Positions 25,673-35,485 of a stretch of 64,000 bases of DNA are shown piece after piece. This DNA comes from Seonamhaeicola aphaedonensis. Lineage in GTDB: Bacteria > Bacteroidota > Bacteroidia > Flavobacteriales > Flavobacteriaceae. Location of the stretch: assembly GCF_003386195.1 (NCBI RefSeq), contig NZ_QRDX01000002.1, forward strand, positions 20,473 through 84,472. Reading direction: 5' to 3'. The notes beneath the pieces are model-generated. The model did no database searches, had not been told where the DNA came from, and was given only the letters and a program-made list of their open reading frames with translations. The position numbers and the translations under genes were made by a program. Within the stretch, counting starts at the first letter, position 1. Every line of letters begins with the position of its first letter.

Positions 25673-28099
25673 TCATCTTAATTCTGCCCCTAATTCTTTT
25701 TCAAAATTAGCTTGTAGTTTATTCATTATTTTGTCAATTTGCTTATCGGTAAGTGTTTTATTCTCGTCTTGAAGGGTAAAGCTAATGGCGTAACTCTTTT
25801 TACCTTTAGGTAAGTTTTTACCCTGATAAACATCAAACAAATCAACGTCTTTGAGTAGTTGTTTTTCGGTTTGTGAGGCTATTTTATCAATGTCTTCAAA
25901 AGTAATAGATTCGTCTAAAAGCAATGCAAAATCTCTTCTTACTGCAGGGTATTTAGGGATTTCTTTAAACTTAATGCTGTTATGTTTTACCAAGTCTAAA
26001 ACAGAATCCCAATAAAAATCGGCATACAATACATCTTGAGAAATTCCAAAGTGCTTCAAAACCTTTTTATTTATAAGTCCAAAGTCTACCAGTTTGTTTT
26101 TCCCTAAGCACAAACTAATACCTTCGCTAAAAACATCATTGCTTACAGGAGATACTTTGTAACGAGATAAACCTAAACGCTCTAAAACAGCAGTAATAGT
26201 TCCTTTTAGAAAAAAGAAATCACTTTTTGTGACAGTGTTAGTCCATCGTTCTTGTGAGCGGTTTCCTGTTACAAAAATAGATAGGTGTTTGAATTCTTCT
26301 CTGGAGTCATCATATTGATGGTATGTTTTACCAAATTCAAACAGTTTTAAATTATCTTGTTTTCTGTTTATATTATAACTCACTGTTTCTAAGCCAGAAA
26401 ACAGTAGACTTTGACGCATTACACCTAAATCTGTACTTAAATGATTTAAAATAGAGACGTTATGGGTGTCATTTAATTGCTCACTTAACTCAATGTACTT
26501 TGTAGTAGTTAATGAGTTGGTCATAATTTCAAAGAACCCTTGTGAAACTAGTTGGTTTCCCACCACATTTTGTATTCTGAAATCATCAAATTTAGAGGTA
26601 CTAGAAATAGAAGCATTTAACTTTTTTGTGGTGCCAATATTGTTATATCCGTAAACACGCAGTATTTCTTCAATAATATCGGCTTCACGTTTTACATCAT
26701 TTCTGTAAGCGGGTACAGTAAGTCCCAAGCCAGCTTCTGTTACATTATTAACTTTAATTTCTAATGAAGTTAAAATACTTTTAATAGTTTCTTTTGGAAT
26801 TTCTTCTCCAATTAATTTTTTTGCATTTTCAAAACTCAATCTTACTTGAAAGTCTTCTATTTTTTTTGGATAAATATCAATAATATCACTTGTAATCTCA
26901 CCACCTGCCAATTCTTGAATTAGCAAAGTAGCTCGTTTTAAAGCATATTCTGTGATATTTGGGTCAATACCTCTTTCAAATCGGAATGAGGCGTCCGTAT
27001 TCAACCCGTGACGTTTAGCAGATTTTCTTATCGAAACCGGATTAAAATAAGCACTTTCTAAAAATATACTAGTTGTACTTTCTGTAACTCCAGAATGTTC
27101 ACCACCAAAAACTCCCGCGATACACATGGGTTTTTCGGCATCACAAATCATTAAATCATCTTCATGTAATGCTCGTTCCACACCATCTAAAGTTTTAAAC
27201 TTCGTACCTTTTTTTAGAGTTTTAACTTTAATTTTGTTGCCAGCTATTTTTAAAGCATCAAAAGCATGTAAGGGTTGCCCGAGTTCATGAAGTACAAAAT
27301 TAGTAGCATCAACCACATTATTTATAGGGGCCAAGCCAATAGCTTTTAATCTATTTTGAAGCCAAGTTGGTGATTCTTTAACTTTTAATCCAGAAATTGT
27401 AACACCACAGTATCGTGGGGCTAAATCTTTATTAATGACCTCAACATCCATCTTTAATGTACGGTTATCTACACGAAACGCACTAACAGATGGTGTGATA
27501 AGTTCCAAGTTTATATCCTTTAGTAGCAAACCAGATTTTAGGTCTCTTGCTGTACCTAAATGACTCATGGCATCTGCTCTGTTGGGCGTTAATCCAATTT
27601 CAAATACATGATCATTCTCAATCTCAAAAATGTCAGCACAAGGTGTCCCCACTTCTAGGTCTGAATCCAAAACCATAATACCTTCATGAGATGATCCAAG
27701 TCCTAGTTCATCTTCGGCACAAATCATACCATAACTTTCTTCACCTCTTATTTTGCCTTTTTTGATTTTCCAACTTTCGCCTTCATGAGTGTATAAAGTT
27801 GTACCAATAGTAGCTACAGGTACTTTTTGACCAACAGCAACATTAGGTGCACCACAAACTATTTGTAAAGGTTCTACATCACCAATATTAACAGTAGTTA
27901 CTTTCAGTTTATCTGCGTTTGGATGGTTTCTACAAGTTAAAACCTCACCAACAACAATACCTTCCAGTCCACCTTTAATAGATTGATACGTGTCAATACC
28001 CTCTACCTCTAAACCTAAGTCTGTTAATAGTTCTCCGGTTTTTTCAGGAGTCCAATCTATTTTTATGAATTGCTTTAACCAATTGTATGAAATCTTCAT
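25673..28099 (-). CDS. pheT: phenylalanine--tRNA ligase beta subunit
   Basis: An 808-residue subunit of normal bacterial length. The N-terminal EMAP-type tRNA-binding domain (about 40-150; GEVLTCRNHPNADKLKVTTVNIG) is followed by B3/4 editing, B5, the B6-B7 core and the C-terminal anticodon-binding FDX-ACB domain (about 710-808; KYPAVRRDFALLLDESITF). It forms the alpha2beta2 synthetase with PheS, which is not in the window; a separate pheS locus is usual for Flavobacteriaceae. A well-spaced promoter (28124-28153) precedes it and a strong hairpin follows. Confidence 0.97.
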   Translation of the reverse strand: MKISYNWLKQFIKIDWTPEKTGELLTDLGLEVEGIDTYQSIKGGLEGIVVGEVLTCRNHPNADKLKVTTVNIGDVEPLQIVCGAPNVAVGQKVPVATIGTTLYTHEGESWKIKKGKIRGEESYGMICAEDELGLGSSHEGIMVLDSDLEVGTPCADIFEIENDHVFEIGLTPNRADAMSHLGTARDLKSGLLLKDINLELITPSVSAFRVDNRTLKMDVEVINKDLAPRYCGVTISGLKVKESPTWLQNRLKAIGLAPINNVVDATNFVLHELGQPLHAFDALKIAGNKIKVKTLKKGTKFKTLDGVERALHEDDLMICDAEKPMCIAGVFGGEHSGVTESTTSIFLESAYFNPVSIRKSAKRHGLNTDASFRFERGIDPNITEYALKRATLLIQELAGGEITSDIIDIYPKKIEDFQVRLSFENAKKLIGEEIPKETIKSILTSLEIKVNNVTEAGLGLTVPAYRNDVKREADIIEEILRVYGYNNIGTTKKLNASISSTSKFDDFRIQNVVGNQLVSQGFFEIMTNSLTTTKYIELSEQLNDTHNVSILNHLSTDLGVMRQSLLFSGLETVSYNINRKQDNLKLFEFGKTYHQYDDSREEFKHLSIFVTGNRSQERWTNTVTKSDFFFLKGTITAVLERLGLSRYKVSPVSNDVFSEGISLCLGKNKLVDFGLINKKVLKHFGISQDVLYADFYWDSVLDLVKHNSIKFKEIPKYPAVRRDFALLLDESITFEDIDKIASQTEKQLLKDVDLFDVYQGKNLPKGKKSYAISFTLQDENKTLTDKQIDKIMNKLQANFEKELGAELR

Positions 28100-28123
28100 A
28101 AAGTATGCTTCTTATTGAGAGGG

Positions 28124-28153
28124 CAAATATAAAACTATAGAAAATAGATTCAA
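28124..28153 (-). promoter_or_regulatory. promoter of pheT
   Basis: On the minus strand TTG (28153-28151) and TATATTTG (28131-28124) are 19 bases apart. The message would begin about 20 bases before the ATG, too short for a T-box-like or attenuation leader. Confidence 0.65.
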
Positions 28154-28171
28154 ATAATACGTATGGATTTG

Positions 28172-28648
28172 TTAATTATTCAAATCCTCTATGATTTTAT
28201 TAAAATCATACTGTAAATCATTATGTAATGTTGATAGTTGCTTTTTAGCCAATTGAAACTGACGGTTATACATATTTTGTAATTGAGTACTTCTGTTTAT
28301 ACTTGGCTTAAAGTCTTTTAGTTTTTTACAAAAGTAGAGGAGGAGCTCCACTTCGGTTTCTTTGTTTTGGGAATATCTAACATATTTTTTTGTGTTTCTT
28401 AAAATCTTCCTCATACTTTTTCTGATGTAGTAATAACTGTCTCTATTGATGATATCAAATTCTTCATCTATATACTTTTTAACGCTCTCAATGTAACCAG
28501 CCTCATTATGAGATTCAAACAAGAGATATGTAAGTAGTTCTTTGTTTTCCTTTTTAAACCTTGAAAGCCTTAAACATATATCTTGTAACTCTTTGTTTGA
28601 AAGCTCATTGAGTTCTTGTCGTATTTCTTTAACTGAGACTGCTTTCAT
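28172..28648 (-). CDS. conserved hypothetical helical protein
   Basis: A 158-residue, highly charged, apparently all-helical cytoplasmic protein (LNELSNKELQDICLRLSRFK; YYYIRKSMRKILRNTKKYVRYS). No signal peptide, membrane segment or catalytic motif was found. I do not recognise a named family. It overlaps the upstream DUF202 gene by four bases (ATGA), so the two are translationally coupled and form a bicistronic unit. Confidence 0.65.
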   Translation of the reverse strand: MKAVSVKEIRQELNELSNKELQDICLRLSRFKKENKELLTYLLFESHNEAGYIESVKKYIDEEFDIINRDSYYYIRKSMRKILRNTKKYVRYSQNKETEVELLLYFCKKLKDFKPSINRSTQLQNMYNRQFQLAKKQLSTLHNDLQYDFNKIIEDLNN

Positions 28649-28911
28649 TTCACTTTATAGTGTTTTTTTATAATCCTTTTTACATAGAATAATCGTATTA
28701 AACCAATTACCAAAATGATTGGAGATATTATTAATAGGACTATACCAAAGGCTTTTAACTCAGAGAAGAATTCAAGTTTCATAATGGTTATTCCTGTTCC
28801 CAAAAACACGATGAAGGTTCTAAAATAGGCTAAAAAGGTTCTTTCGTTGGCAAGTTTGGTTCGCTCTATAGCTAGCCAATCTCTTGTAATTAGATTGGAT
28901 TCTTTGCTCAT
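28645..28911 (-). CDS. DUF202 family small membrane protein
   Basis: An 88-residue protein with the DUF202 signature RDWLAIERTKLANERTFLAYFRTF followed by two hydrophobic segments (about 31-46 and 52-72). The family is found as small inner-membrane proteins, in eukaryotes fused to VTC polyphosphate polymerase. The bacterial role is unknown. It is the first gene of a pair with the hypothetical gene at 28172. Confidence 0.8.
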   Translation of the reverse strand: MSKESNLITRDWLAIERTKLANERTFLAYFRTFIVFLGTGITIMKLEFFSELKAFGIVLLIISPIILVIGLIRLFYVKRIIKKHYKVK

Positions 28912-28937
28912 TAAATTGTTTATTAAGCTATAAATAT

Positions 28938-28975
28938 AAACATTAAGCCTTTCAAATTAAATGAAAGGTTTAATG
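28938..28975 (-). terminator. terminator after the acetolactate decarboxylase gene
   Basis: A 14-bp stem (28941-28954 with 28962-28975, one G-U type mismatch) has a 7-base loop, and on the minus strand it runs into a T-rich stretch. It separates the decarboxylase gene from the DUF202 gene. Confidence 0.65.
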
Positions 28976-28998
28976 TTAAGAGATCTGGTATATTATTT

Positions 28999-29820
28999 TT
29001 AGTTGTAATGAAATGTCTTGCTTAGGTCTACATTTTCAAATTCTTCGCTTACTGGTAAATCAAATTTATATTTAGTTTTGGTATCTGTTTGAACTTCTAA
29101 GGCAGAAGAAGATTCAAAATCCATAACATGGCCTCCCCATTTTTTGTCATCACTTATAAAATGAAAATGATGACCTCTCGCGTTTATATCACCAATGTAA
29201 TCTGGACAGTAAAAGCCAACCAAAGTTCCAGATATATTTTCGGCATCAAATACAGGTCTGTTGGGTATTAAAACATCCAATCCATCGGTAAATGGTCTTT
29301 CAACTTTAGGAACTCCTCCTAGTTTAATGTGTTTAAATTGACCATGAATTTTGTAGATATAAAAGTAGTGAGGTGATTTTTTCTTGGCATCTAATTTTGA
29401 GGCTAAATCGGTAAATTTGATGGGTTCTTCAACAAGAAAACTATCTTCTTTTTCAAAAAAAGCAGCATCTGCATACACAATTTGGTCGTCATCTTTACCA
29501 ACACTAATTTCTCCATTTTCTCTAATTCTATAGGCTATACCATCAAGCATAACCAATTCTCCATCTAAAAAATCAAAAGAGCCTAGACCAACATCACCAT
29601 GTGATTTAAGTTCTTTTACCGTAAGGTTACCATCAAAAACTTTATTAACAAAGGCAAACCAAATAGAGTATTGATAAAAAGTGTCTTGGGCATCATGATT
29701 AATAGATGGGATTTCATTAATAATTGTATTTGCCGATTCAGTTTTTTCAGTTTTATTTTGACATGATAACAACACTCCTATAGCTAGTATTAACACTGCA
29801 AGTTTAAATGTAAATTTCAT
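28999..29820 (-). CDS. budA: alpha-acetolactate decarboxylase, predicted lipoprotein
   Basis: A 273-residue protein that converts 2-acetolactate to acetoin. The zinc ligands are intact with canonical spacing: His218 and His220 in GHHFHFISDD and His231 in GGHVMDF. Other family blocks are SHGDVGLGSFDFLDGELVMLDG and NISGTLVGFYCP. The first 20 residues form a lipoprotein signal (LAVLILAIGVLLSC, lipid Cys20) followed by a polar linker, so the enzyme would be outside the cytoplasm. The biosynthetic partner acetolactate synthase is not in the window. The adjacent upstream gene encodes a branched-chain 2-oxoacid dehydrogenase with its own promoter, so shared transcription is not shown. Confidence 0.9.
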   Translation of the reverse strand: MKFTFKLAVLILAIGVLLSCQNKTEKTESANTIINEIPSINHDAQDTFYQYSIWFAFVNKVFDGNLTVKELKSHGDVGLGSFDFLDGELVMLDGIAYRIRENGEISVGKDDDQIVYADAAFFEKEDSFLVEEPIKFTDLASKLDAKKKSPHYFYIYKIHGQFKHIKLGGVPKVERPFTDGLDVLIPNRPVFDAENISGTLVGFYCPDYIGDINARGHHFHFISDDKKWGGHVMDFESSSALEVQTDTKTKYKFDLPVSEEFENVDLSKTFHYN

Positions 29821-29925
29821 AATTTGATTTGTTAAGTTGATAAAAAGACAGATGAACGAATTTAGTTATTTTATGCGGTAAAGTCAATTCCAAGATTATT
29901 AAAATATTTAAATCTGGATCAACAG

Positions 29926-29951
29926 AAAAGCCTTTCGTTTATGAAAGGCTT
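29926..29951 (-). terminator. terminator after the 2-oxoacid dehydrogenase gene
   Basis: AAGCCTTTC (29928-29936) pairs with GAAAGGCTT (29943-29951) around a 6-base loop, 16 bases after the stop codon on the minus strand; the T-run is short. Confidence 0.6.
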
Positions 29952-29966
29952 AGAAGTGTATTATAA

Positions 29967-32375
29967 TTATCTTAATTTAGGAAAGTCTGCAGGGTTAGCC
30001 TCATGCATTACACCGTAAACCGCTTCAAAAATATCCTCGGCAGATGGCTTAGAGAAATAATCACCATCATCTCCATAGGCTGGCCTATGTGCTTTTGCCG
30101 TTAACATTTTTGGTTCACTGTCTAAATATTGAAATGCTTTTTGATTGCTTAATAATTCATCTAGAATATAAGCCGATGCACCACCAGGAACATCTTCGTC
30201 AATAATCATGAGCCTATTTGTTTTTTCAATACTCTTTACAATATCATGATTCAAATCAAAAGGCAGTAAGGACTGCACATCAATAACTTCAGCATTAATA
30301 CCTATAGTCAGCAAATCCTTGGCGGTTTTTTCAACAATACGTAAAGTAGAACCATAAGATACCAAGGTGATATCTGTTCCTTCTTTAACGGTTTCTACAA
30401 CGCCAATAGGTGTTTTTAAAGACCCTAGATTGTTTGGCATTTTTTCCTTTAGTCTATAACCATTAAGAGATTCAACTACAATAGCAGGATCATCACCTTG
30501 TAATAGGGTGTTGTAAAAGCCAGCTGCTTTAGTCATATTTCTTGGGACTAATAAATTAACGCCTCTGGCCAAATGCAAGATCCCACCCATTTGTGAACCT
30601 GAGTGCCAAATGCCTTCAAGTCTGTGTCCACGGGTTCTTATAATTAAAGGTACTTTTTGTTTTCCTTTGGTACGGTAATGGGTTGTAGCTAAATCATCAC
30701 TGATAGTTTGCATAGCATATAGGATATAGTCTAAATACTGAATCTCGGCAATAGGTCTTAATCCGCGTAAGGCCATACCAATACCTTGACCAATAATAGT
30801 AGATTCCCTAATGCCCGTATCTGCAATTCTGAGTTCACCATATTTTGCTTGTAAACCTTCTAGTCCTTGATTAACGTCTCCAATGTTTCCAGTATCTTCA
30901 CCAAAAACTAATGCTTCTGGGTGATTGCTAAAAATAGCGTCAAAATTATCTCTTAAAATAATTCTACCGTCAACTTGTGGGGCATTATCATCGTAGGTAG
31001 GTTTTACCTCTTTTATACGCGTATTAGAGTGTGCAGTTTCTGAGAATAAATGAGAACTGAATTTAGGTTGAGTTACTTCAAAATAAGAATCTATCCATTC
31101 AGATAAATTTTGTTTTTCAATAGTTGATTCTCCAATGGTATACCTTAACGCTTTTCTAGCATGTGACAGTATATCTTTTCTTGTTGGTTCGTCTATAGTT
31201 ACTAAGTTGTCTTTTAATTTGGAAATAAACACACCATTGGTAGATTTAGAGGCTAATTGTGTTAACAATGAAACCAAATCTGTTTTGTCTTTTAAAATAG
31301 GTCTTAAGAATGTATTCCAAGCATTCTTTTTTGCTTCTCTTACCTCTCTTTTTATAATGCGTTCAATTTCAACAAGAGCTTCATTCGAAGAAATACCACT
31401 TTCAATAATCCACTCGCGCATTTTTAAGTTACAATCATGTTGTCTTTCCCATTCTAAACGTTTGGCACTTTTGTAACGTTCATGTGAACCTGAAGTTGAA
31501 TGCCCTTGAGGTTGGGTAAGTTCTGTAACATGAATTAAAACAGGCACGTGTTCATCTCTTGCTATATCACTGGCCTCTTGAAAAGTAGCAACAAGGTTTG
31601 CGTAATCCCAACCTTTAACTCGTAATATTTCATAGCCATTACTTTCATTATCACGTTGGAACCCCTTTAAGATTTCTGAAATATTTTCTTTTGTGGTTTG
31701 ATGTTTAGCATGAACTGAAATGCCATAATCATCGTCCCAAATACTAATGACCATAGGGACTTGAAGTACTCCTGCAGCATTTATAGTTTCAAAAAATAAG
31801 CCTTCGCTAGTACTGGCATTTCCTATAGTTCCCCAAGCAACTTCATTACCATTTACAGAAAAGTTGTTGGACTTAATTCCTTTTACTTTTCTATAAATTT
31901 TTGATGCTTGTGCCAACCCCAATAAACGAGGCATTTGACCTGCTGTGCAAGAAATGTCGGCGCTGGAATTATACTGTTTAGTGAGGTCTTTCCAATTACC
32001 ATTTTCATCCAAACTGTGCGTTACAAAATGCCCTCCCATTTGTCTTCCGGCAGACATGGGTTCTTGTTTTATATTGGTATTAGCATAAAGACCAGCAAAA
32101 AATTGCTCAGCATTAAGTTCACCTAAAGCCATCATAAAAGTTTGGTCACGGTAATACCCAGACCTCCAATCACCTCTTTTAAAGGCTTTGGCCATGGCTA
32201 ATTGGGGTACTTCTTTACCGTCACCAAAAATGCCGAATTTAGCTTTTCCTGTTAGCACTTCACGTCTTCCTAATAAACTACATTCTCTACTTTTAAAGGC
32301 TATTTTGTAATCATTGATTACTTCTGCTTTAAAATCTTCAAATGATATGTTTCTTAAATCAGGAATCTCTTGCAT
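29967..32375 (-). CDS. branched-chain 2-oxoacid dehydrogenase E1, alpha and beta fused
   Basis: An 802-residue ThDP enzyme. The alpha part (about 1-400) has the ThDP motif in GTIGNASTSEGLFFETINAAG and the phosphorylation-loop-like SGSHERYKS. The beta part (about 465-802) begins GRIILRDNFDAIF and carries the FGEDTGNIGDVNQG, ADTGIRESTIIGQGIGMALRGLRP and DEDVPGGASAY segments. Fusion of alpha and beta is the common form in Bacteroidota. It decarboxylates 2-oxoisovalerate-type acids and transfers the acyl group to E2, which is not in this window. It has its own promoter and terminator, so it is monocistronic. Confidence 0.92.
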   Translation of the reverse strand: MQEIPDLRNISFEDFKAEVINDYKIAFKSRECSLLGRREVLTGKAKFGIFGDGKEVPQLAMAKAFKRGDWRSGYYRDQTFMMALGELNAEQFFAGLYANTNIKQEPMSAGRQMGGHFVTHSLDENGNWKDLTKQYNSSADISCTAGQMPRLLGLAQASKIYRKVKGIKSNNFSVNGNEVAWGTIGNASTSEGLFFETINAAGVLQVPMVISIWDDDYGISVHAKHQTTKENISEILKGFQRDNESNGYEILRVKGWDYANLVATFQEASDIARDEHVPVLIHVTELTQPQGHSTSGSHERYKSAKRLEWERQHDCNLKMREWIIESGISSNEALVEIERIIKREVREAKKNAWNTFLRPILKDKTDLVSLLTQLASKSTNGVFISKLKDNLVTIDEPTRKDILSHARKALRYTIGESTIEKQNLSEWIDSYFEVTQPKFSSHLFSETAHSNTRIKEVKPTYDDNAPQVDGRIILRDNFDAIFSNHPEALVFGEDTGNIGDVNQGLEGLQAKYGELRIADTGIRESTIIGQGIGMALRGLRPIAEIQYLDYILYAMQTISDDLATTHYRTKGKQKVPLIIRTRGHRLEGIWHSGSQMGGILHLARGVNLLVPRNMTKAAGFYNTLLQGDDPAIVVESLNGYRLKEKMPNNLGSLKTPIGVVETVKEGTDITLVSYGSTLRIVEKTAKDLLTIGINAEVIDVQSLLPFDLNHDIVKSIEKTNRLMIIDEDVPGGASAYILDELLSNQKAFQYLDSEPKMLTAKAHRPAYGDDGDYFSKPSAEDIFEAVYGVMHEANPADFPKLR

Positions 32376-32397
32376 AAGTCAAGGTTTTTGGCTCACG

Positions 32398-32428
32398 CAA
32401 AAGTAGCTAAACTTTACGTTTTTTGCAA
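32398..32428 (-). promoter_or_regulatory. promoter of the 2-oxoacid dehydrogenase gene
   Basis: On the minus strand TTG (32428-32426) and TACTTTTG (32405-32398) are 20 bases apart, ending 22 bases before the ATG. Confidence 0.6.
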
Positions 32429-32545
32429 TTATATTAAAAGGTATGTTATTGATGATTATTAAAAAATAAATGAAAAACACTTAAAAAAAAAATAATTTTT
32501 CATATTTAACAATACATAAGTAATAATTTTTTAAAAACATTGATT

Positions 32546-35377
32546 TTAAAACCAACGCCTCCTGAATAGACCTAACAAGACTTCAGGGTCTGCTGTGAAT
32601 TTAAATCTAATTTTTTGATCATAGTTGGGTTGTGTAATTTCCCAACCTAAATTTGAATATACCGGAAAGTAAATTTCAAAGTAATCTGTTACTAAGTTTA
32701 GACGTATGCCAGAATCATAAACAAAATGGGCAGAATCGTATTTGTTTTTAACCAGTCCAATGTCTCCATAAGCCAAAATATATCGCCAAAGTGTGGTACT
32801 AGCATTTAATGTGCTAATCCATTGATTGGCAAAAGGAAAGTCTAGTTTCGATTTAAAACCACCTTCCGCTGTAATAAATTGTTGACTAAAAATCCCAGAT
32901 GATTCAGATCTACCCAAGTAGGCATAATCAAATAAATAATCAGTTGGTCTGTCAAGGGCAAAACTAAAGTAGTTAGAATCTACGTCAGTATTGTTTTTAA
33001 GGAATGCGCCACTAAAAAAACGTAAATTTATCTGTCTGTTGCTTTCAAAAAGTTTTCTATACTCGTAGTTAAAGCTAATTTTGTTAAAGTTCTTAGCTAC
33101 CTGATAATCTACATACCATTTTTTGAAATCTATCAGGTTGTCGTTTGAGTATACATAACGAGCATTAAATATGGCATAATTTGGTTCGTTGGAGGTTAGG
33201 ATATTATTTAGATCTCTGTCTCTTTTAATGTCAATATACCTAAATGTTAAAGACTGTCTTTCATTTGAACGAAAGTCATCATCTTTTCTAAAAGAAAATA
33301 TTATTGATGGTGTAATTTGTCTAACAAAAAGATCTTCCGCATATGACGAATAACCTCCAGCAATGCCATAGGTAAGATTAAATAGGTTTGTATTGTTAAA
33401 ATAATGCGTATTTGAAACAAATCCAGAGCCTGTAAGTGTTTTAGAGTTTAATGCATATTGCGGTTCTATTCTATAGTTAAACAGCTTTCTAAGTACTGTT
33501 TTATTATATATTCTTGTTCCTAAAGTAAATCCATCATAAATGTTGTTAAATTCTACAGCAGGCATAAAGAATACTTGGTTGTAATGAGGATCTTCAATAT
33601 CCTGAAACACTCTAAATTGAAAGGGTTTATTGTTAAAAAAGAAGCCTTTTAAAGATTTCCAATTATCTCTAACATTTATCTCAGGAATTACTTTATTATA
33701 GTTTAGAACAAGTTTATTGGCTTCATTTGTAGGAATAGTAATGGTTTTACGGTTAGTAATGTTTTCAATCCATTTTTTTGAAATAATGCTGTCATCCTTT
33801 AAACTATAAAGCGATATAGGCATACTATTATCTCGTTTGTTTTTAATGGTGACCGTTACAGAATCTTCAGTTTTGATAACCTTCCCTATTTTAAAATCGA
33901 TTTTTTTTCTGGTGTTTATGTAATCATTAAAAAACCAATCAATGTTTTTGTTTGTTTTAGATTTTATGTATTTCTCAAAATTTTTAGTTGAAGTTTCTTT
34001 AAGTTTAGTCTCTTTTAAGAAGTTGTTTAAGCTATTTTCTACAACATTGTGATTAATAAAATCGTCTAAATACCTTAAGCCAACACCTGCTTTGTATTTA
34101 CTGGATATATTAGCATTAAATTTTAAAAGAGAATCTTTAGCCATGGTTAGTTTTTGATCTCTATTGGTTCTTGCCATTAACATGAATGCTAATGAGTATT
34201 TATCATTAAATTTCATATCAGCTATATGAAACGAGCGAACTCCCCAAATGTCAGCAATGGTTCCCAAAAACTTCATATTAGGATAGTGTTCATCAACATA
34301 CTTCATGGCAAAGTATATTTGAATGGCGTCTGTAAGCCATTGTTCTTTTCTGGGGTTAAGTAAAAGGGTGTTCTCTAAATGGTTAAGGAGTGCAATTTTT
34401 AGTATTTTCAATTCATATTGAAAATGGTTAGGATATGGCTTAATAAATTTGGGAAGAAAGTTTAAACCATAAATAGGTGATTTGTCATAATCAATTTGAC
34501 TGAGTAGGAGTCTTTCATGTGGGTACTTACCAATGTTTTTGTTTAAAAATCCTAAAACTTTTTCTATTATTAATATCTTATCTATTACTTCTAAACCTTC
34601 GTCATCTATACTAGATACCAGAGCTAAATTTTCATTTTCAATGGTTTTAAAATCTTTAGTTTTACTTAAAAAAAGTTTCGTGCTTTTTCTATTTAAACCA
34701 TGAAGATTTATTGTTTGCGTTTTAGAATTTTGAGTGTGTATTCCTGTATTTAATTCGGAGGTTATAAAATATCCGTTAGGAAAATTTATCTCAAAATTTA
34801 AATCGGCTATAGGGATGTATAAATCATCTAAATCTTTATTACTATAATATTGCCACTGGCCATTATATACTGCAGGGGTTATGTACCAATACCTTAAATT
34901 GATATTTCCAATATCTGTCATGCCGTATTTTGTAAATTTTGCACTAGGTAATTGAACAATATTTTCTAAACTTAAAATATAAAAATCTCCTGGTTTTAGA
35001 GGTTTATTAAGAGTAACTTTTAGAACGTCTGGGTGCTTTTCAAGCTCACAATAAGCCACATCTTCATTATTTTGTTTGATGGAGGTTACTATAGAATAAC
35101 CTCTATCTTCATTTTTAGCTAAATGAAAATCATTAATATATTCATCGGCAATGCGTTGTGCTAAAGGTGTGTTTTTCGTAGCATAACTATTTGCCCAATT
35201 ATTTAAGTATATAATTTGCAACTCATCCTGTGAAGTGTTTTGATATTGAATAGTTTGAGAAATCTTAATCTTTTTGTCTTCAACATCAAAAATTGCCTTG
35301 AGGTCAATTTTGTTTTGACCAAAGCTATAAAAGCATATTAAGCTGAAAATTAGGCAATTTATTAGACGATAATTCAA
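32546..35377 (-). CDS. M1-peptidase-like protein without zinc motif, fused to an outer-membrane beta-barrel
   Basis: A 943-residue exported protein. The signal peptide is residues 1-20. An M1-aminopeptidase-like N-terminal beta domain follows (about 22-240), then a gluzincin-like helical region (about 260-490). No HExxH occurs anywhere; where M1 enzymes have HExxH-x18-E there is ALLNHLEN...QWLTDAIQIYF, so the metal site is absent. The last ~350 residues (about 590-943) show alternating strands and end in RRRWF, the aromatic terminus of outer-membrane barrels. The start is a TTG; an ATG 13 bases upstream is out of frame because of a T7 run. A surface or assembly role is possible; peptidase activity is unlikely. 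Confidence 0.7.
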   Translation of the reverse strand: MNYRLINCLIFSLICFYSFGQNKIDLKAIFDVEDKKIKISQTIQYQNTSQDELQIIYLNNWANSYATKNTPLAQRIADEYINDFHLAKNEDRGYSIVTSIKQNNEDVAYCELEKHPDVLKVTLNKPLKPGDFYILSLENIVQLPSAKFTKYGMTDIGNINLRYWYITPAVYNGQWQYYSNKDLDDLYIPIADLNFEINFPNGYFITSELNTGIHTQNSKTQTINLHGLNRKSTKLFLSKTKDFKTIENENLALVSSIDDEGLEVIDKILIIEKVLGFLNKNIGKYPHERLLLSQIDYDKSPIYGLNFLPKFIKPYPNHFQYELKILKIALLNHLENTLLLNPRKEQWLTDAIQIYFAMKYVDEHYPNMKFLGTIADIWGVRSFHIADMKFNDKYSLAFMLMARTNRDQKLTMAKDSLLKFNANISSKYKAGVGLRYLDDFINHNVVENSLNNFLKETKLKETSTKNFEKYIKSKTNKNIDWFFNDYINTRKKIDFKIGKVIKTEDSVTVTIKNKRDNSMPISLYSLKDDSIISKKWIENITNRKTITIPTNEANKLVLNYNKVIPEINVRDNWKSLKGFFFNNKPFQFRVFQDIEDPHYNQVFFMPAVEFNNIYDGFTLGTRIYNKTVLRKLFNYRIEPQYALNSKTLTGSGFVSNTHYFNNTNLFNLTYGIAGGYSSYAEDLFVRQITPSIIFSFRKDDDFRSNERQSLTFRYIDIKRDRDLNNILTSNEPNYAIFNARYVYSNDNLIDFKKWYVDYQVAKNFNKISFNYEYRKLFESNRQINLRFFSGAFLKNNTDVDSNYFSFALDRPTDYLFDYAYLGRSESSGIFSQQFITAEGGFKSKLDFPFANQWISTLNASTTLWRYILAYGDIGLVKNKYDSAHFVYDSGIRLNLVTDYFEIYFPVYSNLGWEITQPNYDQKIRFKFTADPEVLLGLFRRRWF

Positions 35378-35485
35378 ATTAAAAAAACATTATTGAGGTT
35401 AAAATTCATTTAAAGGCAAATAATATAAAAATAAGTGTTGAACGTTTGCAGCTATTAAACAAATAAACAGGTTAAATTCCTAAAT

